DNA of 64,000 nt, taken from assembly GCF_003206065.1 (NCBI RefSeq), contig NZ_PZJQ01000004.1, positions 717,168-781,167 on the forward strand, read 5' to 3'. The notes under the pieces are model-generated. The model made no database searches. It saw only the letters and a program-made list of their open reading frames with translations, and was not told the DNA's origin. Within the stretch, counting starts at the first letter, position 1. The number at the start of each line of letters is the position of its first letter. Origin of the DNA: Salinicola halimionae. Lineage in GTDB: Bacteria; Pseudomonadota; Gammaproteobacteria; Pseudomonadales; Halomonadaceae. This document shows positions 51,967-60,971 of the stretch, in pieces. Position numbers and translations under genes: made by a program.

Positions 51967-51994
51967 TGGCAACGGAAGCCGTGAATGGCGCGGC

Positions 51995-52744
51995 TCAGCG
52001 GCGCCGGGCGTGCAGCAGAAACTCATGATTGCCGTCGCCGCCCAGGATCGGGCTCTCCTGCCAATGATCGATGTCGAGGCCATGAACACGATATGCCTGG
52101 TGCAAGGTATTGGCGACCACCGTATAGAGGCCTTTATCCCGCACGATGCCACGCGGGTCGACCTTGCCGGGTCCGACCTCGAACTGAGGCTTGACCAGGG
52201 AGTAGAGCTCGCCACCCTCGCGTAGCACACGAGCGATCTCCGGCAGAATCAGCGTCTGCGAGATGAACGATACGTCCATTACCACGACGTCGATGCCCGC
52301 AGGGGCAAGTCTCCCCAGATCGACGACGGGGAGACGGCGCGCATTGACTCCCTCCAGGCAGGTGACTCTCTCGTCGTTGCGTAGCGAGGCATCCAACTGA
52401 TCGTGCCCGACTTCGATACCGATGATCTGCCTGGCCCCGTGGCGCAGTGCGCAGTCGCTGAATCCGCCGGTGGACTGACCGATGTCGAGTACGGTCAGGC
52501 CATCGAGACGACGATCCAGCGTCTCCAGCAGCGCTTCCAGTTTCAGGCCTGCTCTCGATACATAGCGCTCCTCCGGCGCCTCGGCGATACGCAGGTCGAT
52601 GGTATCCGGCAGCTTCTCTCCAGGTTTTGTCGCCACTCGCCAAGCGACGCCTTCGTTGACACTGACGTAGCCCTGACGAATCAGTCGTTGAGCCCGTGTC
52701 CGTGAACGGACGTGAGCGGTAACCAGTTGATCGAGTCGTTTCAT
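51995..52744 (-). CDS. TlyA-family rRNA 2'-O-methyltransferase (hemolysin A)
   Basis: 249 residues. N-terminal S4 RNA-binding domain (MKRLDQLVTAHVRSRTRAQRLIRQGYVSV), then an FtsJ/RrmJ-type methyltransferase: GLKLEALLETL, LDIGQSTGGFSDCAL, VDVGHDQ-like GIEVGHDQLDASLRND, MDVSFISQTLILPEI and LVKPQFEVGPG with the catalytic Lys. In actinobacteria TlyA methylates 16S C1409 and 23S C1920; in gammaproteobacteria the target is less certain. The SAM-motif position usually Ala in D-x-G-A-S-T-G is Gln here. Start 52744 by S4 homology. It lies 7 bases behind the binding protein gene of the TctDE-like operon. Confidence 0.9.
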   Translation of the reverse strand: MKRLDQLVTAHVRSRTRAQRLIRQGYVSVNEGVAWRVATKPGEKLPDTIDLRIAEAPEERYVSRAGLKLEALLETLDRRLDGLTVLDIGQSTGGFSDCALRHGARQIIGIEVGHDQLDASLRNDERVTCLEGVNARRLPVVDLGRLAPAGIDVVVMDVSFISQTLILPEIARVLREGGELYSLVKPQFEVGPGKVDPRGIVRDKGLYTVVANTLHQAYRVHGLDIDHWQESPILGGDGNHEFLLHARRR

Positions 52745-52751
52745 GGACTGC

Positions 52752-53891
52752 TCACTCCGTTGAAGCGTCGGGCAAGGGGGAAGGATCGGCAAGGGGGCCG
52801 TCGGCATGGGTCGGCCGGTTGTCGAACGCTTGCTGCCACTGCTCCAGCAGCGTCTGGCGCTTGAGCGTATCCATCGTCGCCAGCAGGCCGGGACCAATCT
52901 GGACGGGGCGGATCGCGTCCCCCAATCGATTGCGCAGATCTGCTGCGGTGCCATCACCCTCGATGTCTGGATGCACGGCGCCAAGGGTCGTGCGGGAGGC
53001 GAGCAGACGTTGGGCCGGCGCGCTCAGCAGGTAGTCGACGAAGCGCTGCGCCGTGGCGGGATGGGGTGCGTTTCGAGATACCATCACCAGGCGCTGCAGG
53101 ACCAGCGCATAGTCCTGAGGCACGACCATGACCAGTTCGGGATGTGCGGCGACATAATCCTGCACGTAGGAGCCGATCAGGTTGTAGCCGATCCAGTAGC
53201 GTCCCTCGCTGAGTCCCTCGAGCATCGCGCCGGTGGTCGTCTCCAGCGCACTGTGGCTCTCTCCAAGGGCTTCGACCAGATCCCAGTAACGGGCGGAAAT
53301 TCTGGCATCCTCGATAGCGTAGGTATAGCCCGCCCCGCTGCGACGTGGGTCATAGGTGACCACTCGGCGATCCAGGGTGTCGGCGTGTTGCTGTAGCAGG
53401 TTCAGTAGATCGGCGTGGCTCGCGGGTGGGGGCAGGCGTTGGGCCAGGTCGCGGCGATAGACCATGACGATGGGCTCGAACGTGAACCCGAAAAGCTCCT
53501 GGCGCCAGCGTGCCCAGCTTGGCCAGGCAGCGGCGGCGGATGACTCCAGTGGCGCCGAAAGACCCTCGTTGGCGAGCTCGTACTGCCACGGCATGGCTGG
53601 GGACATCAAAACGTCGGCGCGGGGGGCGTTGCGCTCCTGCAGCACTCGGGCGTGTAACGTCAACGTTTCCAGATTGTGATACTTGATATCGATATCCGGA
53701 TGCCGGGAATGGAAGTCCGCTAACAGCGGGCGTACCTGAGGTGGATCGAGCACGCCGTAGATGGTCAGGGGCTGTGGCGACTCGCTATCTGCCGCGAAGT
53801 GCAGCGTTCGGGCGTGTGCCTGGGTTGTCGTCATCAACGAGAGTGCCAGCAGGATGCCGAGGACGCGTCTGATTCGCTGCAACGTCATCAT
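52752..53891 (-). CDS. Periplasmic binding protein linked to the TctDE-like system
   Basis: 379-residue extracellular solute-binding protein. The signal peptide (IRRVLGILLALSLMTTTQAHA) precedes LTIYGVLDPPQVRPLLADFHSRHPDIDIKYHN, the FutA/iron-type type II receptor start. EPIVMVYRRDLAQRLP, GEGRYWIGYN-like SEGRYWIGYNLIG and APHPATAQRFVDYLLSAPAQRLLA follow. No ABC permease is adjacent. Its ATG overlaps the sensor kinase stop (ATGA), so it is made with the two-component system and may present a ligand to the sensor's periplasmic domain. The ligand is unknown. Confidence 0.82.
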   Translation of the reverse strand: MMTLQRIRRVLGILLALSLMTTTQAHARTLHFAADSESPQPLTIYGVLDPPQVRPLLADFHSRHPDIDIKYHNLETLTLHARVLQERNAPRADVLMSPAMPWQYELANEGLSAPLESSAAAAWPSWARWRQELFGFTFEPIVMVYRRDLAQRLPPPASHADLLNLLQQHADTLDRRVVTYDPRRSGAGYTYAIEDARISARYWDLVEALGESHSALETTTGAMLEGLSEGRYWIGYNLIGSYVQDYVAAHPELVMVVPQDYALVLQRLVMVSRNAPHPATAQRFVDYLLSAPAQRLLASRTTLGAVHPDIEGDGTAADLRNRLGDAIRPVQIGPGLLATMDTLKRQTLLEQWQQAFDNRPTHADGPLADPSPLPDASTE

Positions 53892-55285
53892 CGGGCGTCG
53901 GCGGGGAAGGTCAGCGAGATACATAGGCCGGGGCGCTCGGAGTGATCAGGATTGGCTGGGTGCAGGTTCAGGCGGATGTCGTGGGCGCGGGCGATGCTAT
54001 CGACGATGGCCAGGCCCAGCCCGCTGCCGTCACCGGCCTCCTGTCCGCGATGGAAGGGTCGGAGCACCAGCAGGCGCTGGGATTCGGGAATGCCGGGACC
54101 ATTGTCCACCACCGTCAATCGTGCCGGGGCGTCGATGACCTGGACGGTGATCTGGTCGGCGCCATAGAGCGAAGCGTTTTCGATCAGGTTGTTCAGGGCC
54201 TCTTCCAGTTGCCATTCGGTGGCCGATACCATCACCGGGCGGTCGGGAATCTCGACGCCGAGATCGACGCCCCGACGGTGGTGCCGCGAAAATGATTCTC
54301 TCACGCAGCGCTGGGCCAGCGCGGCAAGATTGACGGGATGCTTGGCCGGAGTGGCTTCGGGGTTGTTGAGCCGCGTCAAAGACAGCAGTTGTCCGGCCAG
54401 TCGCGCGGTCTTGGTGGCGGTGCCATGCAGGGTTACGAGTCCCGCACGCCAGATTGCCGGGTCAGTCTGGCGCAGGGCGAGTTCTGCTCGAGCGGACAGC
54501 CCCGCAAGCGGTGTTCTCAGTTGATGGGAAGCGTCGCCGATGAAACGTTCCTGGTTGGCGCGGACACGCCGCATGCGCGCCAGCAGTTCGTTCAGGGCCT
54601 GGCGTAGTTCGGCCAGTTCGCGCGGCAGCGCCAGTTCGAGCGGCGCCAAGGTGCGAGGATTGCGCTGGCGAATCGCGCGGCGCAGGCGGGTCAGCGGCTC
54701 CAGTGCGAATCGCGCCGACAGCAGTACGACGACCATTGCCAATCCGGCGATAATGACGATATTGATGAAGCTCGCCAGAAACAGCTGGTTGGCCAGTGCC
54801 TGACGGCCTTCACGAGTCTGCGCGACCCTGACTTCGAAGCGGTCGCTGCGATCCCATCCTTCCAGACGAGAGCGCCGCACGCCGAGCCGCAACGACATGC
54901 CGTGAGACATGACGTCTCCGTAGCTCATCTGATCGTTAGCGACGGCGGGAAGCGAAGGTAGCGAGCGGTTGCCGGTAACGAAATGGCCCTGGGCGTCGTA
55001 GAGCGCGTAGAAAACGCGCTCCTCGGCATCGGTGGCGAGCATTTCCAGGGCCGAGGGCGGCAGGTCCATCCATAGCCGGCTCTGTTGCCAGCGAACCTGT
55101 TCAGCGATGGAGAGCGAGGCGGCATCGAGTAGCCGGTCGAAAGCGCGATCGGACGCTTCGCGCGAGGCAAGCCAGGCCTGCAACAACATGATCGCTACCA
55201 GTAGCGCGAGCGGGCAAAGCAGCCAGATCATCAATCGACGATAGAGGCTCAGGTGAGACAGGCGCCAGCGCCGTGACAGTATCAC
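53888..55285 (-). CDS. Sensor histidine kinase (TctE-like)
   Basis: 465 residues. First membrane helix LMIWLLCPLALLVAIMLLQAW, a periplasmic 2CSK-type domain to about 185, second helix (LFLASFINIVIIAGLAMVVVLL), HAMP-like linker, H-box ERFIGDASHQLRTPLAGL with phospho-acceptor His, N-box NNLIENASLYG, and G-boxes VVDNGPGIP and GDGSGLGLAIV. A GTG at 55285 is used as start, overlapping the response-regulator stop (GTGA). Partner of the response regulator upstream; likely controls the divergent TctCBA transporter. Confidence 0.9.
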   Translation of the reverse strand: MILSRRWRLSHLSLYRRLMIWLLCPLALLVAIMLLQAWLASREASDRAFDRLLDAASLSIAEQVRWQQSRLWMDLPPSALEMLATDAEERVFYALYDAQGHFVTGNRSLPSLPAVANDQMSYGDVMSHGMSLRLGVRRSRLEGWDRSDRFEVRVAQTREGRQALANQLFLASFINIVIIAGLAMVVVLLSARFALEPLTRLRRAIRQRNPRTLAPLELALPRELAELRQALNELLARMRRVRANQERFIGDASHQLRTPLAGLSARAELALRQTDPAIWRAGLVTLHGTATKTARLAGQLLSLTRLNNPEATPAKHPVNLAALAQRCVRESFSRHHRRGVDLGVEIPDRPVMVSATEWQLEEALNNLIENASLYGADQITVQVIDAPARLTVVDNGPGIPESQRLLVLRPFHRGQEAGDGSGLGLAIVDSIARAHDIRLNLHPANPDHSERPGLCISLTFPADAR

Positions 55286-55953
55286 TGCGCCTCCAGGAGA
55301 TAGCCGATGCCACGAACCGTGCGCAGACCGACATTGGCGCCGGCCAGTCGTCGACGCAGTCGGTGAACATAGACTTCGATGGCGTTGTCGCCGATGCTTT
55401 CGCCGGCAAAGGCTTCCTCCAGCAGACGTGCCTTGTCGACGGGCTCGCCGGCGAAGCGAATCAGGCACGCCAACAGGCGGTATTCACGCGGCGGTAGCGA
55501 TAACGCAACGCCATCCACGGTGAAATGCTGACGTTGTCGATCGAAGCGCAGAGAACCCAGCACCAGCGGTTCATTCTGGCCGTTCTGGCGTCGACGCAGC
55601 AGTGCCCGAACGCGAGCTTCCAGTTCGTCGAGTGCGAACGGCTTGGCGAGATAGTCATCAGCGCCAAGATCCAGCCCCTTGACGCGATCTTCGATCGCCG
55701 CTCTGGCCGTCAGGATCAGCACCGGAGTCCGGCGATCGCGGGAACGCAGTGCGGCCAACACATCGAGACCGCTCTGGTTCGGAAGATTGAGATCGAGCAG
55801 AATCAAATCGTAGTCGTGATCGATTGATAGCCGAGTCAGCGCTGTGCCGCCGTCATCGATTCGGTCGACGCACTGGCCTTCGACCGTCAACGTTTCCATA
55901 AGAGTACTGGCGAGTAGAGAATCATCCTCTATCAACAGCAACTTAGAGGTCAT
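55282..55953 (-). CDS. Response regulator (TctD-like, OmpR/PhoB family)
   Basis: 223 residues. Receiver domain with LLLIEDDSLL (acidic pair), phospho-acceptor Asp in LILLDLNLPNQSGLDV, Thr in LILTARA and Lys in YLAKPF. The winged-helix output domain follows (LSLPPREYRLLACLIRFAGEPVDKARLLEEAF, NAIEVYVHRLRRRL). AGGAG precedes the ATG. The gene is first of the regulator-sensor-binding protein set and divergent from tctCBA. In TctDE systems the regulator activates transporter expression when tricarboxylate is present. Confidence 0.92.
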   Translation of the reverse strand: MTSKLLLIEDDSLLASTLMETLTVEGQCVDRIDDGGTALTRLSIDHDYDLILLDLNLPNQSGLDVLAALRSRDRRTPVLILTARAAIEDRVKGLDLGADDYLAKPFALDELEARVRALLRRRQNGQNEPLVLGSLRFDRQRQHFTVDGVALSLPPREYRLLACLIRFAGEPVDKARLLEEAFAGESIGDNAIEVYVHRLRRRLAGANVGLRTVRGIGYLLEAQ

Positions 55954-56310
55954 GGCAACACTCCTGCCGGTGAGCGATAGCAGGTTTTGAAACGTTCATC
56001 TCAACGATCTCGCGTCTCGCCTGCCACTTTGTTCTCTTCGCCGTTCCATATCGACGTCGTTCCCTTCGGCGATGCGTCTTTCGTTGGGCGTTGCGTCAGC
56101 GGTAGTTTCGCGCATCGCATTGGGTGACGCGATTGTAAACGAATTGATAAATACGGCATTGAACTTTAGTCGGCTTTTGCACACGCGCCGTTGACCGTTA
56201 CGTGGCTTCACCCTAATTTCCGTCCATGGGAACAAAGTTCTACCTTACGAAACTGTAAGGTTGGCGTCGGCGTTCTGAATAACTCCGCTCCATCAGCGAG
56301 GAAATCAACC
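55954..56310. other. Divergent regulatory region between tctD-like and tctC genes
   Basis: 357 bases without a supported gene. ACCTTAC-GAAACT-GTAAGGT (56242-56261) is an inverted repeat with perfect 7-bp arms, 50 bases upstream of the tctC start. It is a good candidate site for the TctD-like regulator. The region near 56130-56160 is AT-rich and could hold the promoter of the regulator gene. One antisense open frame here (55996-56235) is rejected. Confidence 0.6.
56242..56261. promoter_or_regulatory. Candidate TctD-type binding site
   Basis: A dyad with arms ACCTTAC and GTAAGGT separated by six bases. Related regulators bind paired CTTA(A/C)-type half sites. Position just before tctC supports a role in transporter activation; inferred. 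Confidence 0.5.
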
Positions 56311-57297
56311 ATGTTTGCAGCCAGAACAATCAAGTGGGTGGCCGCTGCGGCGCTGGCCCTGACCGCCAGCAGCGCCATGGCATTCGAACCATCCGGCAAG
56401 GTCGAGTGTATTGCACCGTCGGACCCGGGCGGTGGCTGGGATTTCACCTGCCGTAGCGTGGGCAACGTGCTCGAGGAACTCGAGCTGGTGCCGGCCAGCG
56501 TGCAGACCATCAACATGGCAGGCGCCGGTGGCGGCGTTGCGTACGCGCACACCGTGAGCAAGCGCAAGGGTGATGATCAGTTGCTGGTGGCAGCATCGAC
56601 GGCGACCACCACGCGGCTGGCACAGAATCAGTTTCCTGGCATGAATGCCGACATGGTCAACTGGATCGGCGCGGTGGGCGCGGACTACGGCGTGATCGCG
56701 GTCTCAAAGGATTCTCCTTATCACGATCTCAACGAACTGATGGACGCGATGAAGAAGGACCCGCGGGCGGTCAAATTCGCTGGCGGCAGTGCCAACGGCG
56801 GCTGGGACCATCTCAAGGTACTGATCGCGGCCAAGGCGGCTGGGGTCGAGAACCTGCCGCGGATTCCCTATCTCTCCTACAACAATGGCGGCGAAGCGAT
56901 GACGCAGGTGATCGGCGGCCACGTCGATGCATTCACCGGCGATATCACCGAAACCCAGGGCTTCCTCAAGTCTGGCGATCTGCGCGTGCTGGCAGTGTTG
57001 TCCGATGAGCGTCTGCCCGGCGATCTCTCCAACATCCCCACCGCCAAAGAACAGGGAATCGACGCTGTCGGCCCCAACTGGCGCGGCTTCTACATGCCGG
57101 CCGATATCGACGACGATGCCAAGAAGTACTGGGTCGATGCCGTCGATAAGCTCTATGCCAGCGATCAGTGGAAGAAGGTCATGAAGAGTAACGGGTTGAT
57201 GCCGTTCCATCCGGATTCCAGTGAATTCGAAGCCTTCGTCAAGCAGCAAATTCAGGACATTCAGGCGCTATCCAAGGAAATCGGGCTGATTCAATGA
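56311..57297 (+). CDS. Tripartite tricarboxylate transporter, TctC binding protein (second system)
   Basis: 328 residues. Signal peptide (AARTIKWVAAAALALTASSAMA) then FEPSGKVECIAPSDPGGGWDFTCRSVG, the TctC N-terminus with Ser/Asp/Gly carboxylate loop. NMAGAGGGVAYAHTVSKRKGD, GSANGGWDHLKVLIAAKAAGV and GGHVDAFTGDI are conserved. It resembles the citrate/tricarboxylate-type TctC proteins more than the receptor at 26012. GAGGAAA precedes ATG 56311. The stop overlaps the tctB start. Confidence 0.93.
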   Translation: MFAARTIKWVAAAALALTASSAMAFEPSGKVECIAPSDPGGGWDFTCRSVGNVLEELELVPASVQTINMAGAGGGVAYAHTVSKRKGDDQLLVAASTATTTRLAQNQFPGMNADMVNWIGAVGADYGVIAVSKDSPYHDLNELMDAMKKDPRAVKFAGGSANGGWDHLKVLIAAKAAGVENLPRIPYLSYNNGGEAMTQVIGGHVDAFTGDITETQGFLKSGDLRVLAVLSDERLPGDLSNIPTAKEQGIDAVGPNWRGFYMPADIDDDAKKYWVDAVDKLYASDQWKKVMKSNGLMPFHPDSSEFEAFVKQQIQDIQALSKEIGLIQ

Positions 57298-57740
57298 GCA
57301 AGTTCAATGACCGCGTCTTCGGGTTGGTCATGCTGGTCATCGCCGTGGCCTACTACTACGGCGCTACCCAGTTTCCGGTCCCCTTCGGGGGATCGGAAGC
57401 CGTTGGGCCGGAGACTTTTCCCAAGCTGCTGGCCGTCATTCTGGCTGTCTGCAGTCTCTACATGATCGTCAAGCCCGACGCGGACAATCCCTGGCCGGTC
57501 GCCCAGACATTCCTCGAGCTGGGCATCGCCGTCGTGGTGCTGGTCGCGTATGCGCTGCTGCTGGAGCCGCTGGGTTTCATCATTTCGACCATGCTGGCCG
57601 TCGGCACCCTTTGCTGGCGCATGGGGGCTCGCCCCGTCAAGGCGTATCTCACCGGCTTGATTAGCGGCGCGATAGTCTTCGTGCTGTTTACCTATGGGTT
57701 GGAACTGCCGTTGCCGCTCGGCCTGCTGGAGATCAACTGA
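57294..57740 (+). CDS. Tripartite tricarboxylate transporter, TctB small membrane subunit (second system)
   Basis: 148 residues, four membrane helices (VFGLVMLVIAVAYYYGATQF, FPKLLAVILAVCSLYMIV, IAVVVLVAYALLLEPLGFI and LTGLISGAIVFVLFTYGLEL) with the GPETFPKLL pattern of TctB/DUF1468. Overlaps tctC (ATGA) and tctA (TGATG), so all three subunits are translationally coupled. Confidence 0.9.
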   Translation: MSKFNDRVFGLVMLVIAVAYYYGATQFPVPFGGSEAVGPETFPKLLAVILAVCSLYMIVKPDADNPWPVAQTFLELGIAVVVLVAYALLLEPLGFIISTMLAVGTLCWRMGARPVKAYLTGLISGAIVFVLFTYGLELPLPLGLLEIN

Positions 57741-59257
57741 TGGAGACGTTGCATTATCTATCGCTCGGCTTCGGCGTGGCGCTGCAGCCCGAGAATCTGA
57801 TGTTCGCCCTGATGGGCTGCTTTATCGGCACACTGATCGGCGCGCTGCCGGGTCTCGGCCCGGCCAACGGCGTGGCGATCCTGATTCCGCTCGCCTTCAC
57901 GCTGGGCCTCAAGCCCGAAACCGCGCTGATCATGCTGACGGCGGTCTACGCCGGGGCGATGTATGGCGGACGAATCTCATCGATCCTGTTGAATATTCCC
58001 GGTGACGAGCCAGCGATGATGACCTGTCTCGACGGTTATCCGATGGCGCGTAAAGGCAAGGCCGCCGAAGCGCTGGCCATCTCGGCGATCGCCTCGTTCA
58101 TGGGCAGCTTGATCGCTACCATCGGTCTGATTCTGCTGGCGCCGTTGCTGGCCCGATTCGCGCTGACGTTCGGCCCCGCCGAGTACTTTGCATTGTTCGT
58201 GCTCGCGTTCGCCACGCTGGGTGGCATCACCGGCAAGAATCCGATGAAGACCCTGATGGCCGCGGCGATCGGTCTGATCATCGCCACCGTGGGTATCGAT
58301 CTCTCCACCGGCACCCAGCGCTACACCTTCAACGTGCTGGAGCTTTACGAGGGTGTCGATTTCATCATCGCCATCGTCGGTCTGTTTGCCGTATCTGAGC
58401 TCCTTTTCTTCATCGAAGAGAAGGCCGGTGCCGGACGTGAAATGATCAAGGTCAATCCGCTCAAGCTGAAATGGCGCGAGATTCTGTCGATCTTTCCCAC
58501 CACGATACGCGGTGGCGTGATTGGCTTCATCGCGGGTGTATTACCGGGCGCGGGTGCTTCGCTGGGTAGCTTCATTACCTATACCCTGGAAAAGAAGATC
58601 GTCGGCAAGGACGGGTATTTCGGCGAAGGCGATCCGCGCGGCGTGGCAGCACCGGAAGCCGGCAACAACGGTGCCTCCAGCGGTGCACTGGTCCCCATGT
58701 TGACCCTCGGTGTCCCGGGCAGCGGTACCACGGCGGTTCTGCTGGCGATGCTGGTCTCGCTCAACATCACCCCCGGGCCGCTGATGTTTACCCAGAACGC
58801 CGAACTGGTGTGGGGCGTGATCGCGGCGCTGCTGGTGGGCAACTTCATGCTGCTGCTGCTCAACATTCCGTTGGTCGGCGTGTTCGTGAAGATTCTGTCG
58901 GTGCCGCCGATGTATCTGCTGCCGATCGTGACCATGGTCGCGTTCGTGGGCATCTACTCGATCAGTCACTCGACGTTCGATCTCTACTTCATGATTGCCT
59001 TCGGCGTCGGTGGGTACATTCTGCGCAAGCTCGAGATTCCGCTGGTGCCGGTCATTCTCGGTCTGCTGCTTGGGCCGGAGATGGAGAAGAACCTGCGTCA
59101 CGCGATGCAGATCTCCGACGGCGACTGGTCGATCCTGTGGAGCAGCGGTCTGTCGATCGGGCTTTGGCTGGTGGCGATCATCGGTCTGCTGTTGCCGGTG
59201 ATCGTGGGGCCGATCCTGCGTCGACGGATGCAGGCGGCCAAGTCCAAAGTTGGCTGA
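57740..59257 (+). CDS. Tripartite tricarboxylate transporter, TctA large membrane subunit (second system)
   Basis: 505 residues. GTLIGALPGLGPANGVAILIPLAF, MYGGRISSILLNIPGDEPAMMTCLDG, FIAGVLPGAGASLGSFITYTLEKK and TLGVPGSGTTAVLLAMLV are TctA signatures in order, among about 12 membrane helices. Its ATG overlaps the tctB stop by one base. Followed by a terminator at 59303. It is most likely the citrate/tricarboxylate-type system controlled by the divergent TctDE-like pair. Confidence 0.93.
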   Translation: METLHYLSLGFGVALQPENLMFALMGCFIGTLIGALPGLGPANGVAILIPLAFTLGLKPETALIMLTAVYAGAMYGGRISSILLNIPGDEPAMMTCLDGYPMARKGKAAEALAISAIASFMGSLIATIGLILLAPLLARFALTFGPAEYFALFVLAFATLGGITGKNPMKTLMAAAIGLIIATVGIDLSTGTQRYTFNVLELYEGVDFIIAIVGLFAVSELLFFIEEKAGAGREMIKVNPLKLKWREILSIFPTTIRGGVIGFIAGVLPGAGASLGSFITYTLEKKIVGKDGYFGEGDPRGVAAPEAGNNGASSGALVPMLTLGVPGSGTTAVLLAMLVSLNITPGPLMFTQNAELVWGVIAALLVGNFMLLLLNIPLVGVFVKILSVPPMYLLPIVTMVAFVGIYSISHSTFDLYFMIAFGVGGYILRKLEIPLVPVILGLLLGPEMEKNLRHAMQISDGDWSILWSSGLSIGLWLVAIIGLLLPVIVGPILRRRMQAAKSKVG

Positions 59258-59302
59258 CCCACGTCGCTAGCCGTGGCACGCAGTGTGCTGCACCACGATC
59301 CA

Positions 59303-59335
59303 TGCCCCGTACGGTGAATCCGGCGGGGCATTTTT
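59303..59335 (+). terminator. Terminator after the second tctCBA operon
   Basis: TGCCCCG pairs with CGGGGCA (loop 14 bases, partly pairing inside) and is followed by TTTTT, 45 bases after the tctA stop. It separates transport from the condensin-like operon. Confidence 0.85.
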
Positions 59336-59507
59336 CGTTCTGCACTTCCGGCAAAATGATCGGCAGCCAAAATGACCCGAGCCAGTAACCTTGGCATAAT
59401 GCGACGCTTTGGAAAGCGACGTATCGGCAAGCTGGGTTGCGTTGTCACGACTGCGCTCGGTGCGCGCTCGCTTTCCTTGTGTTCGTTGTTCCCCGTCTGG
59501 AGTCGAC

Positions 59508-60968
59508 ATGACCGCCTGGAACAAGCTGCTGGTCGCGACGACGCGGCTGCTGGATCTACATGACAGCGCCCACGAACCGGGTTCGCCCTTCGTTCAGGTG
59601 ACGCAAGAGCAGCGTCGCGGTTTGCGCGACGGCTACTGGCTCGATCTCGGCTGCCTGCTGCTGGATTATCTGCTCGAGGTCGATTTTGCCACCAACAGCG
59701 CGTTCGTTACCCAGCGCCGGTGCCTGACGCATCTGCGCGAAGATTATCCCGATCTGCCCGCCGACGACCTGAGCTTCGTGATCAATCTGCTGGCGACGCC
59801 CAGCGAGATTCATTTTCGGGAGTGGCAAGCGCCTCGGGCCGAAAAGGGCATGCAAGGCGACGCCGAGGACGGCGCTGCCTTGCGGGGGGAGCGTAGCGGA
59901 CGCAGTACCAAACGCACGTCGCTGATCGAGAAGCAGGGCCAGACCGGCCAGGTCAGGTTGACCCCCAGCGGGCGGCAGACCGTCACGCTGGCAAGCCAGG
60001 TCGAGGATTTGCTCTACTCCGAGTACGATGCCGCCAAGGTGGTCGCCGCGCTCTCTCGTGGCGACTATTCGCGGGTCCCGGACATTACCCAGCAGATCCT
60101 GATGGCGATTCGCGCCTTGACCCAGGAACTGCGTCGCGTACGCGAAAACCCGACTCATGAGGGCAAGCTCGCGGCGCTGCTCGACAACGAGCGCCATTAT
60201 CACAATGCGCTGAGTACCATTCAGAGCACGCTGCTCAGTGCGCGCTCGCAGCTCTCGACGCCGGCGCTGATCGCTCAGTTCGGCAGCTGGGCCGGGCAGC
60301 AGGAGGAAGAGTGGGATCTGCGCATGTTATCCGGTGCCATCGGTCGGGTGTTGAACGCGATCGAGAACCTCTCGCGGCGTCTATCCGAGCTGCTATCGGA
60401 TATCGCCGAGGGTCGGATTCAGTCGATGGGCGTGATCGACTTTGCCGGCCTGGCCCACAAGCTGTTGTTATCCCGCCCGCCCAGGCGTCTGCAGGATGCC
60501 GTCATCGCGCGGATGATGCCGCTGGGTACCGAGGTGGTCATGCCACGTGTCGAGACGCTGCTGCCGCTGGTGGAAACACGCCGCGCCGAGCGCAGCGGAG
60601 CGGCGCTGGTCTTCGACGAAGCGGGTGATAAGCCCAGCGCCGATCCACTGCTGGCGCGCTATCTCAAGTTGCAGGGGCCGGCGCTGCGTCAGCGTCTGCG
60701 CCAGGCGCCGCTCTCGTTGCCGGAAGCGCTCAGTGAAGGCTGGCATCACTTCGAGGCGGGTTCGGAGTCGACAAACACCGAAACCCTGGACTGCCTGCCG
60801 CAGTTGCTCAATACCTTCGTCGATACCCAATTGCTCGACGACCATTTGAGCGTCGGGATCGACGACACTCCCTTCACGATCGAATTGCCGGACGGGCGTC
60901 GCATCGAAGGCGCTGTCACGCCGTCGCTGCGCCTGCGCCAGACCGCTCCCGAAGAACAGGAAGTTTGA
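59508..60968 (+). CDS. MukF/MksF/JetA-like condensin subunit (putative)
   Basis: 486 residues, first gene of a three-gene unit with a small subunit and an SMC-like ATPase. It starts MTAWNKLLVATTRLLDLHDS with a winged-helix-like N-terminus (LGCLLLDYLLEVDFATNSAF, LTHLREDYPDLPADDL, SFVINLL). A long helical middle has AALLDNERHYHNALSTIQSTLLSARSQLS, and there is a C-terminal second domain. This wing-helices-wing layout is that of kleisin subunits. I recognise the class from operon order and architecture rather than from close sequence identity. GGAG precedes ATG 59508. In Wadjet loci the equivalent is JetA, in MksBEF it is MksF. Confidence 0.6.
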   Translation: MTAWNKLLVATTRLLDLHDSAHEPGSPFVQVTQEQRRGLRDGYWLDLGCLLLDYLLEVDFATNSAFVTQRRCLTHLREDYPDLPADDLSFVINLLATPSEIHFREWQAPRAEKGMQGDAEDGAALRGERSGRSTKRTSLIEKQGQTGQVRLTPSGRQTVTLASQVEDLLYSEYDAAKVVAALSRGDYSRVPDITQQILMAIRALTQELRRVRENPTHEGKLAALLDNERHYHNALSTIQSTLLSARSQLSTPALIAQFGSWAGQQEEEWDLRMLSGAIGRVLNAIENLSRRLSELLSDIAEGRIQSMGVIDFAGLAHKLLLSRPPRRLQDAVIARMMPLGTEVVMPRVETLLPLVETRRAERSGAALVFDEAGDKPSADPLLARYLKLQGPALRQRLRQAPLSLPEALSEGWHHFEAGSESTNTETLDCLPQLLNTFVDTQLLDDHLSVGIDDTPFTIELPDGRRIEGAVTPSLRLRQTAPEEQEV

Positions 60969-60971
60969 TTT

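Noticed and set aside
55996-56235. 79-codon minus-strand frame in the tct regulatory gap
   Set aside because: Lies in the divergent promoter region, lacks a ribosome binding site and resembles no family.
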